From: Anaerolineales bacterium
Lineage (GTDB): Bacteria; Chloroflexota; Anaerolineae; Anaerolineales; UBA4823
Assembly: GCA_022865865.1 (NCBI GenBank)
Contig: JALHTN010000283.1
Span: 1-16,507 of the forward strand
Direction of reading: 5' to 3'
DNA length: 16,507 nucleotides
Shown here piece by piece: positions 15,079-16,507 of the stretch. A program made the position numbers and the translations under genes. Within the stretch, counting starts at the first letter, position 1. Every line of letters starts with the position of its first letter. The notes under the pieces are model-generated. The model was given only the letters and a program-made list of their open reading frames with translations. It made no database searches and was not told where the DNA came from.

Positions 15079-15323
15079 TTCCAGGATGATATTCTGATCT
15101 AACTCTAATTGTTCGTTGATATCAATGTTATGGAATGTTGTGGTAAAAAATCCGCATCAAATTCTCTCGATTGTGTTCGCTGCAAAAGTATATAACACCT
15201 GAGTGTGTAGAGAGTGACGAACGGGTATACAAATTTTTTGCTGTGAAATCTTAAAAAGAATTTGGTTATGATATTGATCCCAAGATAATTGAATAGTTAT
15301 ATGTTGGAAGTGAGGTAATTGTC

Positions 15324-15413
15324 ATGGTTTGCGTTAAAGTAGTCATAAGTTGTTTGAAGATTTATTGGTTGTTATCCTGCCATGATGACCAATGTCACCA
15401 CATCAGGATATAA
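15324..15413 (+). CDS. Possible 29-residue Cys-containing small ORF
   Basis: ATG at 15324 is preceded by GAGG with an 8-base gap, a credible ribosome binding site. The product MVCVKVVISCLKIYWLLSCH continues DDQCHHIRI: 29 residues with four Cys and a hydrophobic first half. The stop is TAA at 15411-15413. The last third of the ORF overlaps a strong inverted repeat, so the segment could equally be a structured RNA. I do not recognise it; such short ORFs arise easily by chance. Confidence 0.2.
   Translation: MVCVKVVISCLKIYWLLSCHDDQCHHIRI
15371..15413. repeat. Nested inverted repeat, possible structured RNA
   Basis: TATCCTG (15373-15379) pairs with CAGGATA (15404-15410). Inside, ATG (15382-15384) pairs with CAT (15401-15403) and TGAC (15386-15389) with GTCA (15394-15397), closing a CAAT loop. 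Outside, GT (15371-15372) can pair with AC (15413-15414) across a two-base bulge. No T-run follows. Confidence 0.4.
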
Positions 15414-15486
15414 CTGGGGATAGCGTCACGACGGGTACCACGTTTAATTTAGAGTGAGGATACCGGACAACGAGATAAAGAGATTC

Positions 15487-15533
15487 TAATTAATAAAGAA
15501 AAGACCCTAAGGTCTTATAATCCTTAGGGTCTT
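15487..15533 (-). terminator. Intrinsic terminator of the AAA+ ATPase gene
   Basis: AAGACCCTAAGG (15501-15512) and CCTTAGGGTCTT (15522-15533) form a perfect 12-bp stem with a 9-nt loop. Read on the minus strand it is followed by TTCTTTATT, a T-rich tail. It lies 50 bp after the stop of the gene ending at 15583. Confidence 0.75.
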
Positions 15534-15582
15534 CTGTATCTCCAATCCAGCTATAAATGCTTAAACGAGATATTCTTTTCCG

Positions 15583-16500
15583 TCAGCTTTGCCGCCAATT
15601 CACCAGGCTGGAGGCCTGCAAATGGTTGATCAGTTTACCAGAGCGGGCGAGTTCAATGCCTTTCTCGAGGATCCGCTCGTAATAAATCTTGGTGGAGAGA
15701 TCGGGTTCAAATCCCCGCAGGATGCTGTCAACCGTTTTATCCAATCCGGATTCTTCGACCTCATCCCAAAGGTCCTCATCCAGAAGGTTTGCCCGCAGGT
15801 GGGAGAAAAAGGCGACCGGCAAGAATTTAATTTGTTCCGGGAGTTCTCCCATCAACTTCTCGTTCAATTCCACGACCAGCTTATAACACTCTTCACTAGT
15901 AAGTTCGGGAAAGATCGATTGAATAATCTCGGCTTTCTCTTCCGTGGTGGGGATCCACTCGAAGGCTGACATCCTGCCAGCACGGACCAGCGGATTATAA
16001 AGCTTGGTGAAATCATTTCCGGTGACGATGATCGGAACACGGATGGTTTCTTTTCCTTCGACCAGTGATGGATAGTCAACCAGGTGCATCAATTCGCCAA
16101 ATACGTTGATCTGGTTGATGGTGTGTTTCTCTGATTTGCCCCATGTTCCGAGGCCGGTATCAACATCATTGACCAGAACGACAGCCAAGCTCGCCCCACC
16201 GCTGCGGATGCTTTCGCTGGCTTTAATGTAGGTGTTGCGGATGAATGCTGAAGGGTGACCGGCGATAGGATTGTCAAGCTGCCCGCCAGATACTAAGAAC
16301 CGCTTTACCCCCATGTTCTTCAAGATGTGCTCACACTGAAAGGTCTTTCCCTCTCCGGAAGGGCCATGGATGCCGAGCAGCAAAGGAACCTGGGCTTCGA
16401 CCCTTTTTAACAGGTTTTTAAGCACATGTAGAGAGACAGCCTGCTGGAATCGATCTGAAATAAAGACCTCAGTTTCTTCTCTTTGTTTTATAAGTGCCAT
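15583..16500 (-). CDS. Rubisco-activase-like AAA+ ATPase
   Basis: This 305-residue single-AAA+ protein is complete in the window, with the ATG at 16500; only seven upstream bases are visible, so its ribosome site cannot be judged. Walker A GPSGEGKT is at residues 46-53, directly followed by FQCEHILKNMG, like the GKSFQCE-KMG stretch of Rubisco activase. Walker B is VVLVNDVDTG (107-116). Sensor 1 is RVPIIVTGNDFTKLY, with Asn162, almost identical in style to the activase VPIIVTGNDF segment. It is followed by PLVRAGRM with candidate arginine fingers Arg173 and Arg176, and sensor 2 Arg236 in SHLRAN. The helical C-terminus (about 240-305) also resembles activase, but the N-terminal Rubisco-binding extension is absent. 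In known activases, ATP-driven remodelling releases inhibitory sugar phosphates from Rubisco. No Rubisco gene lies nearby, so the client here is unknown. Confidence 0.85.
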   Translation of the reverse strand: MALIKQREETEVFISDRFQQAVSLHVLKNLLKRVEAQVPLLLGIHGPSGEGKTFQCEHILKNMGVKRFLVSGGQLDNPIAGHPSAFIRNTYIKASESIRSGGASLAVVLVNDVDTGLGTWGKSEKHTINQINVFGELMHLVDYPSLVEGKETIRVPIIVTGNDFTKLYNPLVRAGRMSAFEWIPTTEEKAEIIQSIFPELTSEECYKLVVELNEKLMGELPEQIKFLPVAFFSHLRANLLDEDLWDEVEESGLDKTVDSILRGFEPDLSTKIYYERILEKGIELARSGKLINHLQASSLVNWRQS

Positions 16501-16507
16501 AAGGTTA

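Larger units (their letters stand above)
15079..15486. other. Intergenic stretch without a secure gene
   Basis: About 400 bp lies between the promoter of the ketoacyl-synthase-like gene and the terminator of the AAA+ gene. It contains a possible 29-codon ORF (15324-15413) and a nested inverted repeat within it (15371-15413). No other convincing gene, tRNA or known RNA family was recognised. Confidence 0.5.

Noticed and set aside
14782..15102. Plus-strand 106-codon frame overlapping the start of the ketoacyl-synthase-like gene
   Set aside because: It has no ribosome site and its first two thirds are antisense to the real gene.

Overview
The window looks like a bacterial chromosome segment of moderate GC, most likely from Chloroflexota (Anaerolineae-like). 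That placement is inferred from gene content, mainly the secreted sulfatase-modifying-factor-type lipoprotein, the Aap/Bzt-type amino-acid transporter and the style of the lineage-restricted proteins. There is no rRNA or marker gene to prove it. No tRNA, rRNA, CRISPR array, insertion sequence or phage gene was seen.

Layout, left to right. Bases 1-277 (-) hold the N-terminus of a major facilitator transporter cut by the window edge, followed by a small conserved-looking protein at 405-719 (-). A G-run-rich intergenic stretch precedes a 1308-residue protein at 1010-4936 (+) in which a complete transglutaminase-like protein is fused in frame to a complete UvrA excinuclease subunit. Convergent to it is a lipoprotein with a formylglycine-generating-enzyme-type fold that lacks the catalytic cysteines (5056-6030, -). 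Next come a BtrH-type protein whose presumed catalytic Cys and His are replaced (6273-7481, +), a short-chain dehydrogenase (7528-8238, +), and a decayed DUF4287/DUF5655 gene (8361-8908, +) with three stops and two frameshifts.

The right half is dominated by a complete four-gene polar amino-acid ABC transporter operon at 9252-13574 (+): binding lipoprotein, two permeases, ATPase. It has a long leader with a good sigma70-type promoter and a 24-bp dyad, a strong hairpin between the binding-protein gene and the first permease gene, and a strong intrinsic terminator. Two minus-strand genes follow: a ketoacyl-ACP-synthase-III-like enzyme with an intact Cys-His-Asn triad and an N-terminal extension (13714-14991), and a Rubisco-activase-like AAA+ ATPase (15583-16500) with its own terminator. 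The 0.5-kb gap between them holds a promoter, a strong inverted repeat and a possible 29-residue ORF.

How the genes work together: only the transporter operon is a clear functional unit. The transporter binds amino acids outside the membrane (AapJ), passes them through AapQM and is powered by AapP. The BtrH-like and SDR genes are probably co-transcribed (46-bp gap). The most unusual items are the transglutaminase-UvrA fusion, the Rubisco-activase-like ATPase with no Rubisco in view, and the apparent BtrH pseudoenzyme.
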